Assembly: GCA_023101725.1 (NCBI GenBank)
Contig: JALJCO010009116.1
Location: 186,001 to 250,000 of the forward strand
DNA: 64,000 nt
Reading direction: 5' to 3'
From: Atherinomorus stipes
Taxonomy: Eukaryota > Chordata > Actinopteri > Atheriniformes > Atherinidae
Shown: positions 22,976-33,631 of the stretch, in pieces
Layout of the letters: each line of letters opens with the position of its first letter
How positions within the stretch are numbered: position 1 is the stretch's first letter
Position numbers and translations under genes: made by a program
The notes under the pieces: model-generated
What the model was told of the DNA's origin: nothing
Database searches by the model: none
Seen by the model: only the letters and a program-made list of their open reading frames with translations

Positions 22976-23225
22976 GTGTTAATGGCTCACTATGAGGCTT
23001 GTGCAGAATTTGACTACAAGCTGTCGTGTGTTACAGCAGAAGACATTTATAACCTGCAAGACAGCTGCAGCAAGGTGCAGTATGTTGGTCTCCTCTCCAC
23101 ATTTCAGACAAAGAAAAATGTTATGAACTGCAGGATTAGTTTTGAGAAATTATCTGTTGGTCCAGATGGATTTTTGCACACGTTAAAAACTCAGTGCGGT
23201 TACAGGCAGCTGGGAGGTAAAGGGT
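22976..23225 (+). pseudogene. Exon-like reading frame of unknown family
   Basis: An open frame of 83 codons with balanced composition (YEACAEFDYKL, VQYVGLLSTFQTKK, SFEKLSVGPDGFLHTL) ends at a strong donor, AAAGG/gtgagta at about 23226. I do not recognise the domain. It belongs to the right part of the hAT element and could be a captured exon or part of an unusual transposase. The sequence just 5' of it is shared with 3017-3054, so the region is repetitive. No partner exon was located. Confidence 0.45.
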
Positions 23226-23413
23226 GAGTACAGATTTTAATTCCTTGGATACTATAATGGGGTCCTTCAAGCAGACCAGACCACAGGCATCGCATGTCAG
23301 ATTACTCATTCAACTTAAAGTGACTTTAGACATGACTTGGACTCGCCACGCAGAGACTTGAGACTTGAGACTTGACTTGAGGTCAAAGACTTATCAACAT
23401 CTCTGCCATCAGT

Positions 23414-25220
23414 ACATCTCGGATACACAGAGGTGAAAGTTGCAGATAACGCCAGATTTCAACGGAGATAAAGGAGACGGGAGGGTGATGTGGCTGCAAT
23501 GCAACTGCAATATTCTCTGTGATTGGATCCATTTTTCCACGTGTTTGAGTCGGTGTCTCGCAGCACTCTGCTATATAAACCAAAAATTGTCCCATGAAGC
23601 CCACAATGCATTGCGAAACGTCTCGAGCCCTTTTGAGTCCTATACCGCAATAATAATCATGCACATTTTGGCAACAATAACCGTGACATGACATTTTCTT
23701 AATTACATGCCTCGTTTGAACAGTGGCCTACCTGTGTGGAGTTTGCACCTTCTCTAACTCCACCTTCCTCCCACCATCCAAGGTTAACTGTATTCTCCTG
23801 GGAGAGAGTGTTTGTTCGACTCTGTGTTGCTTTTGATTTTCAGGATTCTCTAAGCTGGAGCTGCGCTATCATGATGAGGGCTGACTCAGCTTTGCAGCTC
23901 TACTTGTGTTCCACAACATGCATGCTATTCTTCCTTTACAGGCTTCATCTTTTATTTATTGTTTATATTTGTTTTATTTATTGTGTTTTATTGTTTCTTT
24001 TACATCCCTTGATCATGGTGTCAGTCCGTCTGATGCAACACTCCATGCTGCTGCTTGTTAGATCCTAAATCCCTGACAGCTTGCCTGTGTTCTTTGGCTG
24101 ATTGTTCAGCTTAAAATCTGATTATGTCCACTTTAAAATCCCCAGTGTCTGATACCTGGATGTATTTGTTACTGAACTGTGGGAAGCACTGATGGGAGCT
24201 CTAATGAAGGATTTCTGAGCTCTGATGAACCTCTCTCTCCTCTGCAGCACAGGGAACTGTTGATTTCCTTTCGTCTTTGTTTAGTTTAAGGGAAAACTGT
24301 CTGACACAGTGGAAGGCCACACATGCTGCACACCCATCCAATCCCACCACCTCAACACCAAACGCTTTCCTTGTTTCTGTTGAGCTGTAATAGATCTAAA
24401 ATGCTGTTTTCTTGTTAAAAACAAGGAGCCTCCATGTGTGTCTACAGTGTGCATATAGGAGGTTATTTGGTTTCCAAGACCTCAGGATTAATTCAAATCA
24501 GAGGATCAATATGAGTCAAAGAGTGGAAAAGTTGAATACCAAATTAAAAGTTTTTCACTAAAGTTATTTATAAAACAATGGGACAGTTTGATGAGAAACA
24601 CGAGTTGCTGACTTACTGTATACGGGCATCATAATGTGGACAGTAGAGGGTAATAACCCTCTACTGCCCACATTATGATGCCAGCGGGGAAAAAAGTGTT
24701 TGGAGTGTTTTTATGTCTCAAAATGGACGAAATAATTTTGAAGAAATGTTTTTCTTTTATTATTTTCAGACGTTTTGGGGGTTTGTTGCCTTTATGCAAC
24801 ATTGTCCCATAATAAACTTGTGAAGTGTCATTTTTCTCATTATAAACTACTTAAATCAATAAAGATAACCAGAATATCGAAACCATTAAAAAACCAAAAC
24901 AAATTTGTCAATTTGTCAAATTCCAGTGATTGATCATCACTTCTTCATTTCAGCCGTGCAGGTTTGCCATCAGTCTCCTGGGTCGTTCCTGATGTGCTGT
25001 CATGACGTATGATAATACTGCTCAATGTTTACTGAACTCCATGAACCAGTTTTCCAGTAGTAAAGCACAGCAGGTGACGTGTTATGCATTGAAATTTGAC
25101 AATACTTTTACATTCAAAGTATATACATCTGTCCTTTTACTCCACCTAAATAGATGAATGGTCAGTGTTGTCCTGATGTACAGCTGTAGCAACACAAACA
25201 ACGACACGTGCATGCAGCAA
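23414..25220. other. No gene recognised; contains a 58-bp hairpin
   Basis: Frames are short and lack domains. The one structured item is the inverted repeat at 24625-24682, listed separately. Confidence 0.45.
24625..24682. repeat. Near-perfect 58-bp hairpin
   Basis: ggcatcataatgtggacagt (and agaggg) pairs with ccctct and actgcccacattatgatgcc across a loop of about 4-6 bases, with one mismatch in arms of about 26 bases. It may be the joined ends of a TIR element or a foldable transcript. No TA or TTAA duplication is evident at its edges. Confidence 0.85.
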
Positions 25221-25223
25221 ATT

Positions 25224-25290
25224 CAATTCAATTAAACTTTATTTGTATAGTGCCAATTCATGACAATTGTCACCTCAGGGTGCCATAATA
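25224..25290 (+). repeat. LINE-2-type 3' tail fragment
   Basis: The block aattcaattaaactttatttgtatagtgccaattcatgacaa resembles a motif I recall at the 3' ends of fish L2-like LINEs. No coding part is attached. Confidence 0.45.
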
Positions 25291-25304
25291 GCCTAGCTAA
25301 AGCT

Positions 25305-25985
25305 GCAAAATGTGCAGCAGCAATGCAAGCAGCAAAGCAGTAATACAGTGCAAGCAGCAACACATGCAGCAACGAAAGCAGCAACTCATGCAGCGATGCA
25401 TACAGTACAGCACTGCAAGCAGCAACATGTGCAGGAACACATGCTGCAACACAAGCAGCAACATGCACAGCAATGCAAGCAGCAAAGCTGCAACACAAGC
25501 AACAACATGCACAGCAATGCAAGCAGCAAAGCTGCAACACAAGCAACAACATGCACAGCAATGCAAACAGCAAAGCAGCAACTCATGCAGCGATGCATAC
25601 AGTACAGCACTGCAAGCAGCAACATGTGCAGGAACACATGCTGCAACACAAGCAACAACATGCACAGCAATGCAAGCAGCAAAGCTGCAACACAAGCAAC
25701 AACATGCACAGCAATGCAAGCAGCAAAGCTGCAACACAAGTAACAACATGCACAGCAATGCAAGCAGCAAAGCTGCAACACAAGCAACAACATGCACAGC
25801 AATGCAAGCAGCAAAGCTGCAACACAAGTAACAACATGCACAGCAATGCAAACAGCAAAGCTGCAACACAAGCAACAACATGCACAGCAATGCAAACAGC
25901 AAAACTGCAACACATGCAGCACCACGAGCAGCAAAACATTCAGCAACACATGCTGCAACGGATGCTGCAACACAAGCAACAACAT
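25305..25985 (+). repeat. 44-bp minisatellite, CAG/GCA-rich, with ~195-bp higher order
   Basis: The unit aacatgcacagcaatgcaag plus cagcaaagctgcaacacaagcaac repeats with exact 44-bp spacing (for example atgcacagca at 25507 and 25551). A longer block starting actcatgcagcgatgcatac occurs at 25384 and again about 195 bp later, so units are grouped. Several frames on both strands stay open for 70-214 codons because the unit contains no stops. None has a start context or domain, so no protein is called. Confidence 0.9.
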
Positions 25986-26227
25986 GGTGCGTTGGTGTTC
26001 AGCTTGAGCAGCCGCCCCGTGCACAGAGGCTACCTGTCCTCATCGCAGCGGCCCAGGTTGGATTCCCCTTGCTGCATGTGTCTCTCTGACCCCTCTCCTG
26101 TCTATCACTGTCAATAAAGGCAACTAGAGCCCACAAATCCTTTGAAGACGCAGCAACATGGTTATGCAACTTTGTTTTCATTCCATGTAAAAGTTGCGCT
26201 GATATGCCGATGTGGTTCAGACACTAA

Positions 26228-26683
26228 AGGCCCGTTTCCACCCGCGGGTCAGGTCGGGCCAGGCCGGATCGGGTGGGTTTTGGTACGGATGTGTTGATTT
26301 CACGCTGCGTCCCCACAGCAACCTGTACCCTTACTCTGGAGGCGCTGGACAGCGCTGCTACGTGATCGCATGACATCATCGCTGTGCAACACCGTTTAAC
26401 CAAAACACCGCGCCACACATGACAGAAACAAAAGGAGTCACCCCGGCTTTGTTTTTACGCTTGGTCACGCGGGAAGTGAGATTTTTCAACAAATCAATGT
26501 ATTGCTTTGGGTTAGCTCCACCTCTTTGGTCCGGATCGGTTCGATCAGTACCCCTACCAAGTGCCAAAAAAGTAGGCCGGGTCGGGTCGGATATAAGGGT
26601 ACCCGTCCAGGTTTTTATCTGTGGAGACGCAAAAAAATGTGGACCGATCCGGCCCGACCCGACCCGCTGGTGGAAACGGGGCT
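26228..26683. mobile_element. Harbinger-like MITE, copy A (AGGCCCGTTTCC ends)
   Basis: The left tip aggcccgtttccacc and right tip ggtggaaacggggct are inverted repeats with TAA on both sides (26225-26227, 26684-26686). Subterminal gcgggtcaggtcgggccagg faces ggcccgacccgacccgc. A second copy lies at 62161-62651, highly similar throughout. There is no transposase frame; the frames across it are artefacts. Confidence 0.85.
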
Positions 26684-26689
26684 TAAGGG

Positions 26690-29680
26690 AGGGATCTACG
26701 AGTTATTCATTGTGGTGTTTAATTCTGCCATTAAGTGTGAAATGAAGTAATTGGGACAAAGTACGAAATACAAGTTTTAAACTGAACAAGTAAAAGCCTG
26801 ATTGTGAAATTATGACGGAAAAGGGAATGAAATAAAGAATGAAATGTTGAACTGAGTGGTAAGTGACAGAAATTCAGCAGGAACATGAGGTTTTATTTCT
26901 GCCTACTCCTTTTAAAATGTGTGAAGGAAATGTGAACATGTCAGTGTGATATGTTGGAAATGTTTTAGTCTAAGTGACATTTAAACGTTGACAGCTCTCT
27001 GTTTTAACAGGTAATCTGCTGTTAGTCTGTTTTAGTCTGCAGCTGAATGCGATGTTGTCTGAGTGGACTACAATGCGGTCGTGTTTTCTGGTGTCGAACT
27101 ATCTCACGGTGCTGAAGGAAATCCAAGCTCTGACCTTTGCACGACTGATTCTTCTGGCCTCATTAGACAAACTAACAACACGCTCCAACAGACACGTTGC
27201 TTTCTAATTAGAGGACTCCAGTTTGTCGTCTTTCGCTGTGACATTGTTCTTTTTCAATGAGAATAAACTGTTTCCTGTTTAAAAGAGCCCGTTCCTGTCA
27301 GGAGACTGAACTAAAACTAAATTAAAAACCATGTACAAATAAAACAATAGAAAATATTTACCCTTGAGTCATTTCTTCTTTTATATCGAACCGTTCCAGA
27401 GTATAGAAGCAAGTTCAGTCAATAGCAGTGGGCAGGCAATTTTCTATAATTGCTACCAATCACCAAGATACATCATCCTTGTTCAATTAAATTTGTCTTT
27501 TCGACTGGACTCATTGATCCTACACCTGACTGAGGCTCATGATCCGTTTCCATGACGACTTAAAAGACAAGTAACCCAGCCGCGTGTGCGAATGATGCTG
27601 AGAAAGCAGAGAAATGTGGAACTGTCTTTTCTCTTCTTTCTTCCTTTTTTTTTAAGCTTCGGATCAGATTCACTGCAAACTACTACAATACTAACGTACT
27701 GAAGTATTTACTGTCTTGTGAGAGGTATATTTGAGTGCATACTTTTTCATCTTCTTCCTATTGTGCTGCTCTCTTTCAAACCTCCACCCACTTCATGTTA
27801 AAACTAGGGATGTTTGATTTTTACTTTTTTATTTATTATTATTATTTTCTATTATTAAACAGATACCAGATATTGTCCAAGTCTTAATTTGCGATATCCA
27901 ATATAACCAAGATAGATCTTTGCAACCAGCCAACATGTGGTAAATTATGTTGGTAACTTAAAACAACTCAAAAACCAGACATGAGCAGCTTCAAAGCAAG
28001 TCAGTCTAACAGCAGCAGCTGCATGAGTCACATGACTCTGAAAGGAATGCTGGGATATGAAGTTCTGCCAGGATATCAGGGACTTTTCTACATGCTGGAC
28101 CAATAGGACATTAAGATCTTGGCAGATTTGTAATGAAAGAACAAAAGCTCATGAGATTGTTATTTCGGAGACGTGTCTCCAAAAAACAAAAACAAAAATT
28201 TTCTCCTGATATCACATTTTAATGCCAATATCGGCCGATGATGTTGGTGGGCTGATAATATTGGATCTCTGAGACTGAAAGCAGTTCACTTGTAAAAAAA
28301 AACACACGCACCGCACTTTTAAATATCGATACGATATCGCAATACAAAATAGTGACATTTCTGTGTAGAGACATTTTCTTACACCCTTGTGGTGCACAGC
28401 CACAGGTTTTTGTTGTGTCATTAAAAAGTACAAACCGATACTTGACGACATCACATTGTAATGCTGATATCAGTAGTCTGATGATAGACCTCTCTAAATT
28501 AAAAACTGTAAAGTAGTTGCATAATCATTAATTTTTTGGTGTCAAGCGAGACTTGACTCATTTATAAAACATGAGAACAGCCACAGCTGCAACAAAGCGC
28601 TGTACACAATACAAGGAAGAAGTTGATCCTTACCGTAGTATTGACATGTTCATTCCATCGTTGTTACGTGATTTTTATGGTGTCACAGCCCACAAAAGGG
28701 ATGTAACGTGCCAACAATCAAGGATAGACGACAACATGACTTAAAATGGTTGAAACTGTGTTTTATTGACTGGTCTGGGGAAAAAGGTTACCAGCTGCTT
28801 TTACCTGTGGGGAAGGGACAGATGGCTGTGCCAAACAAATGAAAAGAAGATAAAACTCCTATCAAACAACAAAAGACCAAACTAACTTATCTGTGTACCA
28901 AAACATATACAGAGGGTGGCGCGAACGGCTAAAACTATAGTGAACGACATGAAACCAACTATGGGCAAGAATGTACAGGGTACTCCAAATAACTAGTCCA
29001 CCACATCTCCCACCACATATCTGATGTTGGCAGCATCCAGACTCAGTCACCAAGACCAAACAGAGCAGAGGATAGGTGTGTATGAAGAAGGCAGCCTCCT
29101 GAGGGGGTCCACTGAGCTTCCTTTAAAGCCGGGCTCCTAGGCGTAACTCATTAAAGCAAATCAGGAGGAGCCAATGGGAAGAAGACTGCAGCCACTCCCT
29201 AATCGGCCCTGATCAGGCAATGGACTGGGGAAAGAGAAGGGCAGGGTGCCTGCACGCAATATATGGAAAGAAAATAGTCTCATTATATTTGTGTGTGTGT
29301 ATTACAGGAGTTGTAAACTATCAACTGATTTGTGTGTAACTTTAGGTAGTTGGGTGTAATTCTGAGTTCTATCTGTAATACATGATTTGTAAACTGTGTT
29401 AACCACTTTGTGTGTAACTTTGAGTACTTGCAAATGTGTGTTTTTAATGCACACACAAATACTTAGAAATTGTACATACACATTAACAAATCACAAAAAT
29501 ACACAAACAATATTTCACACACATTTTTTTACCTTCAACCTCTCAAACCCAATATTTGTGTTCAAAAAAGCTCCTTTGCACACAAATCCTTAAATACATA
29601 TGCTTGAATTGCTTGATGCCCACAAACCTGCATTTACACAAACATCAATTTACACGTGCTTGAGGGGTTTTGAGACTTTT
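26690..29680. other. No gene recognised
   Basis: A 'tagggatgtttga' word at 27806 and gatatc/cgatacgatatcgc words near 28325 hint at an old hAT MITE without paired ends. The stretch 28735-29275 has no coding potential I trust. 29285-29690 is AT-rich with repeated acacacaaat/tttgtgtgt words. Confidence 0.4.
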
Positions 29681-29685
29681 TCAGC

Positions 29686-30430
29686 TTGACAGATTTGTGC
29701 GTACACGGTGCGTTTAACACCTGTCCTACCAAGTTCCCCAATTTGACTATGGCACTGTGTGCAGCCAGGGCACAGAGAACCCGCGTTAGTGACACTTTCT
29801 CTAGCCCACTATTCTGTTCAACGGGTTCACCTCAAGGGTGTGTTTTGTCACCCCTTATGTTCATGCTTTATACTAATAATTGTCAGACCCAATTTGAGTC
29901 AAGGGTCATGGTTAGATTCGCAGATGACTGTTGTAGTTAGCCTTCTGCAGGACCATGAGGTGGGCCATGGCCCTGTCTTGGACAAGTTTGTTAAATGGTG
30001 CAATGACTCCAACTTGCATCTCAATGTGTCCAAGACAAAAGAACAGCTGTGGAGACTGTGACAGAATATAAATATCTACAGTAGGAACCATCCTTGATAA
30101 GAAACTGACCTTTGATGCGAACTTAAAAACGTTCTATTCATGCTTTATTGAGTCCATTTTGACTTTTGCAATGATCTGCTGGTTTGGTAACCTTAGCGTT
30201 GCTGGGAAATGTTGTCAAGCTTTGCAGGAAGATTGTTAGCATAGAATTGATTGATCTTAACCATGTCTTTCAAATAAGAGCCGCGAAGAAGGCAAAACCT
30301 ATCCTGGAGGACCCATGACACGCCCTACACGCAGAGTTTAGACATTTGCCAACAGGGAGGAGATTTGCTTATGTTAGGAAAGGCCAAATCTAATAGATAC
30401 CTGAGGTCATTCGTCCCATCAGCTGTTGAG
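29686..30430 (+). pseudogene. Non-LTR retrotransposon reverse transcriptase, C-terminal part
   Basis: The plus strand codes STGSPQGCVLSPLMFMLYTNN (RT motif around the conserved SPQG) then MVRFADD (catalytic motif C). One base is lost or gained at the FADD codons, and the frame continues VVVSLLQDH, HGPVLDKFVKWCNDS and LHLNVSKTKE. Further decayed C-terminal codons (YKYL, GTILDKKLTFDAN-like, CFIESILTFAMICWFGNLSV) reach about 30430. The motif set fits a CR1/jockey-like LINE. Its 3' untranslated end continues at 34325, beyond an inserted hAT element. Confidence 0.8.
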
Positions 30431-30805
30431 TTTTTAAATACGTTATAGGCAGGGGTTAAAGTGGGCAGGAGCCCAGCTCCACCACCTAGGGTCTGAGCTC
30501 CGTCACCTCGAGGTTGGGCTCCCTCAGCTTCACCACCTCAGTGAAATAAATAAATCATTCAAATCAGACGGGCAGCAGCGTCACACATCATTTTCACATG
30601 CACAGTCTGCATGGCTCTTTCGTACTCACTGAGATGCTCAACAGTCAAAGCGCAAAATCCTCCTCATCATTCCCCTGGGTTGGCGTCCTCTCTACCGACT
30701 GTACGCACGCCACACTGCTGAGGCGCTGAGTTTTTGGGTGCGTTGGGTCAAGCAGACAATATACAATATAGCACCCACGTGGGATTGATGACTAAGTCAC
30801 TCTAA

Positions 30806-31360
30806 CCCCGGCTTTACTCCTGGTCCGTGAGCGTAGCAACATGCGCACCGGATTGTGCCCATGTAGTCAATGGTTGAAATATGTTAAACATGCCACAGCG
30901 CGTGAGCGGTCCATGGACACTCGGGCATTTCGCGCCGCTGCGCCAAAGATACGCGCCAGCTCTATTTTTGACGGAGCACACGCCGACACCACGTCAATTT
31001 CAGTAGTTCAGATTGGGCCAGACAGAAAATCAGACAGGGTTCAGTGAAAAACATCCAGTAACTTCCAAGACAAAAGCCACTGTGCAGATTTTAAGCTGCT
31101 GAACTATCTGAACATGACAACATCTCTGAAACAAGGTTTCAGTGAAATAAGAAACCATGACGCACAAACGTGTGGACAAAATTAATCATTTGGATGAGAA
31201 ACACAGGCAATCTTGCAGTCCTCCGGTGATTCCATGATGTCATGAATCTAGCAACAGCTGGTGCGCTCACGGGCGCACAGTGCACGGTGAAAATGCTCGC
31301 GCCGTGGAGGTCGCAGCAAAGCCGTTGTGCTGCGCTCACGGACCCGGTGTACAGCCAAGC
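30806..31360 (-). mobile_element. Harbinger deletion derivative in hAT copy 2
   Basis: The left tip ccccggctttactcctggtcc (preceded by TAA) and the right tip ggacccggtgtacagcc are the ends of the Harbinger at 10849-12887. Right-hand subterminal sequence (ctagcaacagctggtgc, aaatgctcgcgccgtgg) is shared. The nuclease fragment present in copy 1 is missing, so this is an internally deleted, non-autonomous version. Confidence 0.75.
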
Positions 31361-31520
31361 AACTGACAGCAGCTGACATTCATTCATTCAGCTCCAAAAC
31401 CCAAACATCTGGAGGCACACAACCGCTCTGACCAATCACAAGGAAGTATTTCCTTGTCTCTGCGTTGGTGTAGCTGGGAAGCAGGTTGAGGAGAATGTGC
31501 CAGTATAAATCCAGCTGTAA

Positions 31521-31579
31521 CCCTGGCTTTACATCGGGTCCGTGAGCGCAGCGCTCATGGACCTGGTATAAAGCCAGGG
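31521..31579. mobile_element. 59-bp palindromic mini-Harbinger, second copy
   Basis: ccctggctttacatcgggtc runs into gacctggtataaagccaggg with a gcgcagcgc centre, flanked by TAA on each side. It corresponds to 10628-10682 in the inverted hAT copy. Confidence 0.75.
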
Positions 31580-33280
31580 TAATTCTGCCATCAGATAGAT
31601 CTGCTCAGAGAAGCTGGGCCTTACATCTATTTAAATGTCTGACAGCTCTGGAGTGAGTTGATGGGCCAGAGATCCCCACTGGGCTGGTGCGAGCCCTCCA
31701 TGAGGCTTTGAAGGAATCATAAACTTTGTAAATAAATGAGGAGATAAAATTTTTAAGGTGACTGCGGCATGAGTAGTTTAGTTGATAAAAAACATTGACT
31801 TCAGATGGATTATTTCATGTTTTAACTATTCATTGGCTCCTGTGATGCTCTGATGAGGCCTCTCAGAGCTCTTGTTGTTACTGCCAATTTAAAATGTGTC
31901 GGCCAATTTAAATAAATAAATAAATGAGGAGATAACATTTTTAAGGTGACTGCGGCATGAGTAGTTTAGTTGATAAAAAAAAAATGATGTGTTAATTTCA
32001 CAGATTAATCTCCCTTGATTACAACATATATTTGGCAGACCTTATTTATTATTTTATTGGTTTTACAATAATCTGGCAACCCCCCTGAAATCATCTGCAG
32101 GCTCCAGTTTGGGTAAAGCTGTGCAGGCTGTCATCAAGCACTTACATCAGAAGTGTCAGATCTGCTACCAGGTGATGCTGACTGATGGATGCTGCTTGAT
32201 AAAAGAAAATTTATGGAAAAAAATAAATGTGTCCTGAAAGTGAACTACAGTATGTTGAAGTATCAGCTGAATGTCTCTAGGGGAGCACTTCTGCTTTTCC
32301 GGGGAGCCGAGCTCCCCTCAGCTCCCTCACAAATGAATCACTGATTACGTTAAGGGTCAGGATTAGCTTGAAAAAGATAAAACAGCCAGTGAAAAGTCCA
32401 TGGAGTCACAATGCTGTTGAAGTAAAACAATGCTGTTTTTTTATTACAATTAACATTGACTTCAGATGGATTATTTCATGTTTTAACTATTCATTGGCTC
32501 CTGTGATGCTCTGATGAGGCCTCTCAGAGCAGAGGAGAGACTTTCCCTCCATCCTTTGCTCTTGTTGTTACTGCCAATTTAAAATGTCTCCCTTTTGTAA
32601 ATTCACTCTCTTGATGAATGTCATTTTTTTCTCTGATTAAGGACTAAAAGCCAAGATCATAGCCTACAGAGGGTCTGTTGACGAAGAGGTTTAATGAAAA
32701 CCCTGGTTGTTTTACCCCAAATTGGGGAAACTCTGAGTTTTGTAACACAAAGGTAGGTAACCAACCAGGGAAAGAGGAGTAACTCTAGCCTGTTGCACGA
32801 AGAAGGGTAACTTAAACCCTCGGTCAGTTACCATGGTAACAGACTCTCTGAAACTAACCTGGTCGGGAGCAGGTTAGTGTGGAGAAACCTTGAGTTTCTC
32901 CTGTCTCCCCCACTTTTAGTCACACTCGCCGTTTCCTTTCTCATTCATTATGAAGTAGCGGTGAGTTTTGGCTGCTGCCGTTAAATAAAACATGTTAAAA
33001 ATAAATAGAGTCGGTAGGTTACATTTATTTTGATGAGGATTTATGGATTAAGATGTGATGAAGGGTTAAATATTAGAGATCATTATAGACCACGGATAGA
33101 AGTTTAATTTCCCACAGTTGTCATTTCTGACGTTACAGTTACACATCACGGTCAGTTATCTACATACACGGCTGATCCGTCCGTACATTTATAATATCAC
33201 AGCCATAGGATAGTTGGAGGTCCTGTTCTCCGTTTACAAGAGTGCTTTACATGATATTTGACTGTCCAGCTGTCTCTGGT

Positions 33281-33345
33281 TCTGGCCAAATGGATAGAGC
33301 GTTCGTTTGCCATGCGGAGAACTACGGTTCAATTCTTGTTGTGGC
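33281..33345 (+). ncRNA. tRNA-like segment (anticodon arm like tRNA-Gly GCC)
   Basis: TGGCCAAATGGATAGAGC resembles an A-box/D-arm. TTCGT-TTGCCAT-GCGGA forms a five-pair anticodon stem (two G-U) with GCC at the anticodon positions, and GGTTCAATTC resembles a B-box. A nine-T run at 33346-33354 directly follows, like a Pol III terminator. The T-stem and acceptor stem do not pair well, so this is probably a decayed tRNA gene or tRNA-derived module. Confidence 0.5.
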
Positions 33346-33555
33346 TTTTTTTTTTATGTTGCCATACGCTTTTCTCTCGAAGCAAATTGCCTATTACCCT
33401 GCATTTTTTCGCAAATAGATTTTTTTTCTTTCATTGTAGACGCAGGGCATTTGAGAAATGCGACGGTTATATTTAATCTTAATGCTGCCGACAAGAGCGC
33501 TTCTCCCTGAGGGATTTCACTCAAGTTAAATAAACAAAAAGACTGTGGTAAAAGT

Positions 33556-33631
33556 ACAAAGCTGGATTCGAACATTCCCCCCCAAGTGGCAGGCAAGCGC
33601 GCAGACCATTAGACCAACCAGATATTCATAC
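33556..33631 (-). ncRNA. Second tRNA-like segment, convergent with the first
   Basis: On the minus strand, TTGGTCTAATGGTCTGCGC resembles an A-box/D-arm, TTGCCTGCCACTT has a GCC in the loop position, and ATGTTCGAATCC resembles a B-box. A short T run follows at about 33541-33537 on the minus strand. Stem pairing is imperfect. It faces the plus-strand tRNA-like segment about 210 bp away. Confidence 0.45.

Larger units (their letters stand above)
19978..23405. mobile_element. hAT-like element with CAGAGATG ends, split by Tc1
   Basis: The left end cagagatggggactcg and right end, reverse-complemented, cagagatgttgataag share the CAGAGATG tip. Flanks ccgtcagg (19970-19977) and ccatcagt (23406-23413) match 6 of 8. 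Subterminal actcgagtc and gacttgagacttgag repeats fill both ends. A Tc1 element occupies 20642-22932, leaving about 1.1 kb of hAT sequence with a BED-finger-like exon remnant on the left and a splice-bounded reading frame on the right. Confidence 0.75.

Noticed and set aside
25305..25985. CRISPR-like regular repeats
   Set aside because: The units are contiguous with no unique spacers, and the genome is eukaryotic; this is a minisatellite.
25297..26117. Several 100-214-codon frames on both strands
   Set aside because: All are translations of the 44-bp minisatellite, whose unit lacks stops; no domain and the frames overlap in every phase.
28735..29275. Possible solo LTR or retroviral fragment
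   Set aside because: No TG...CA ends, primer-binding site, polypurine tract or coding remnant could be supported.
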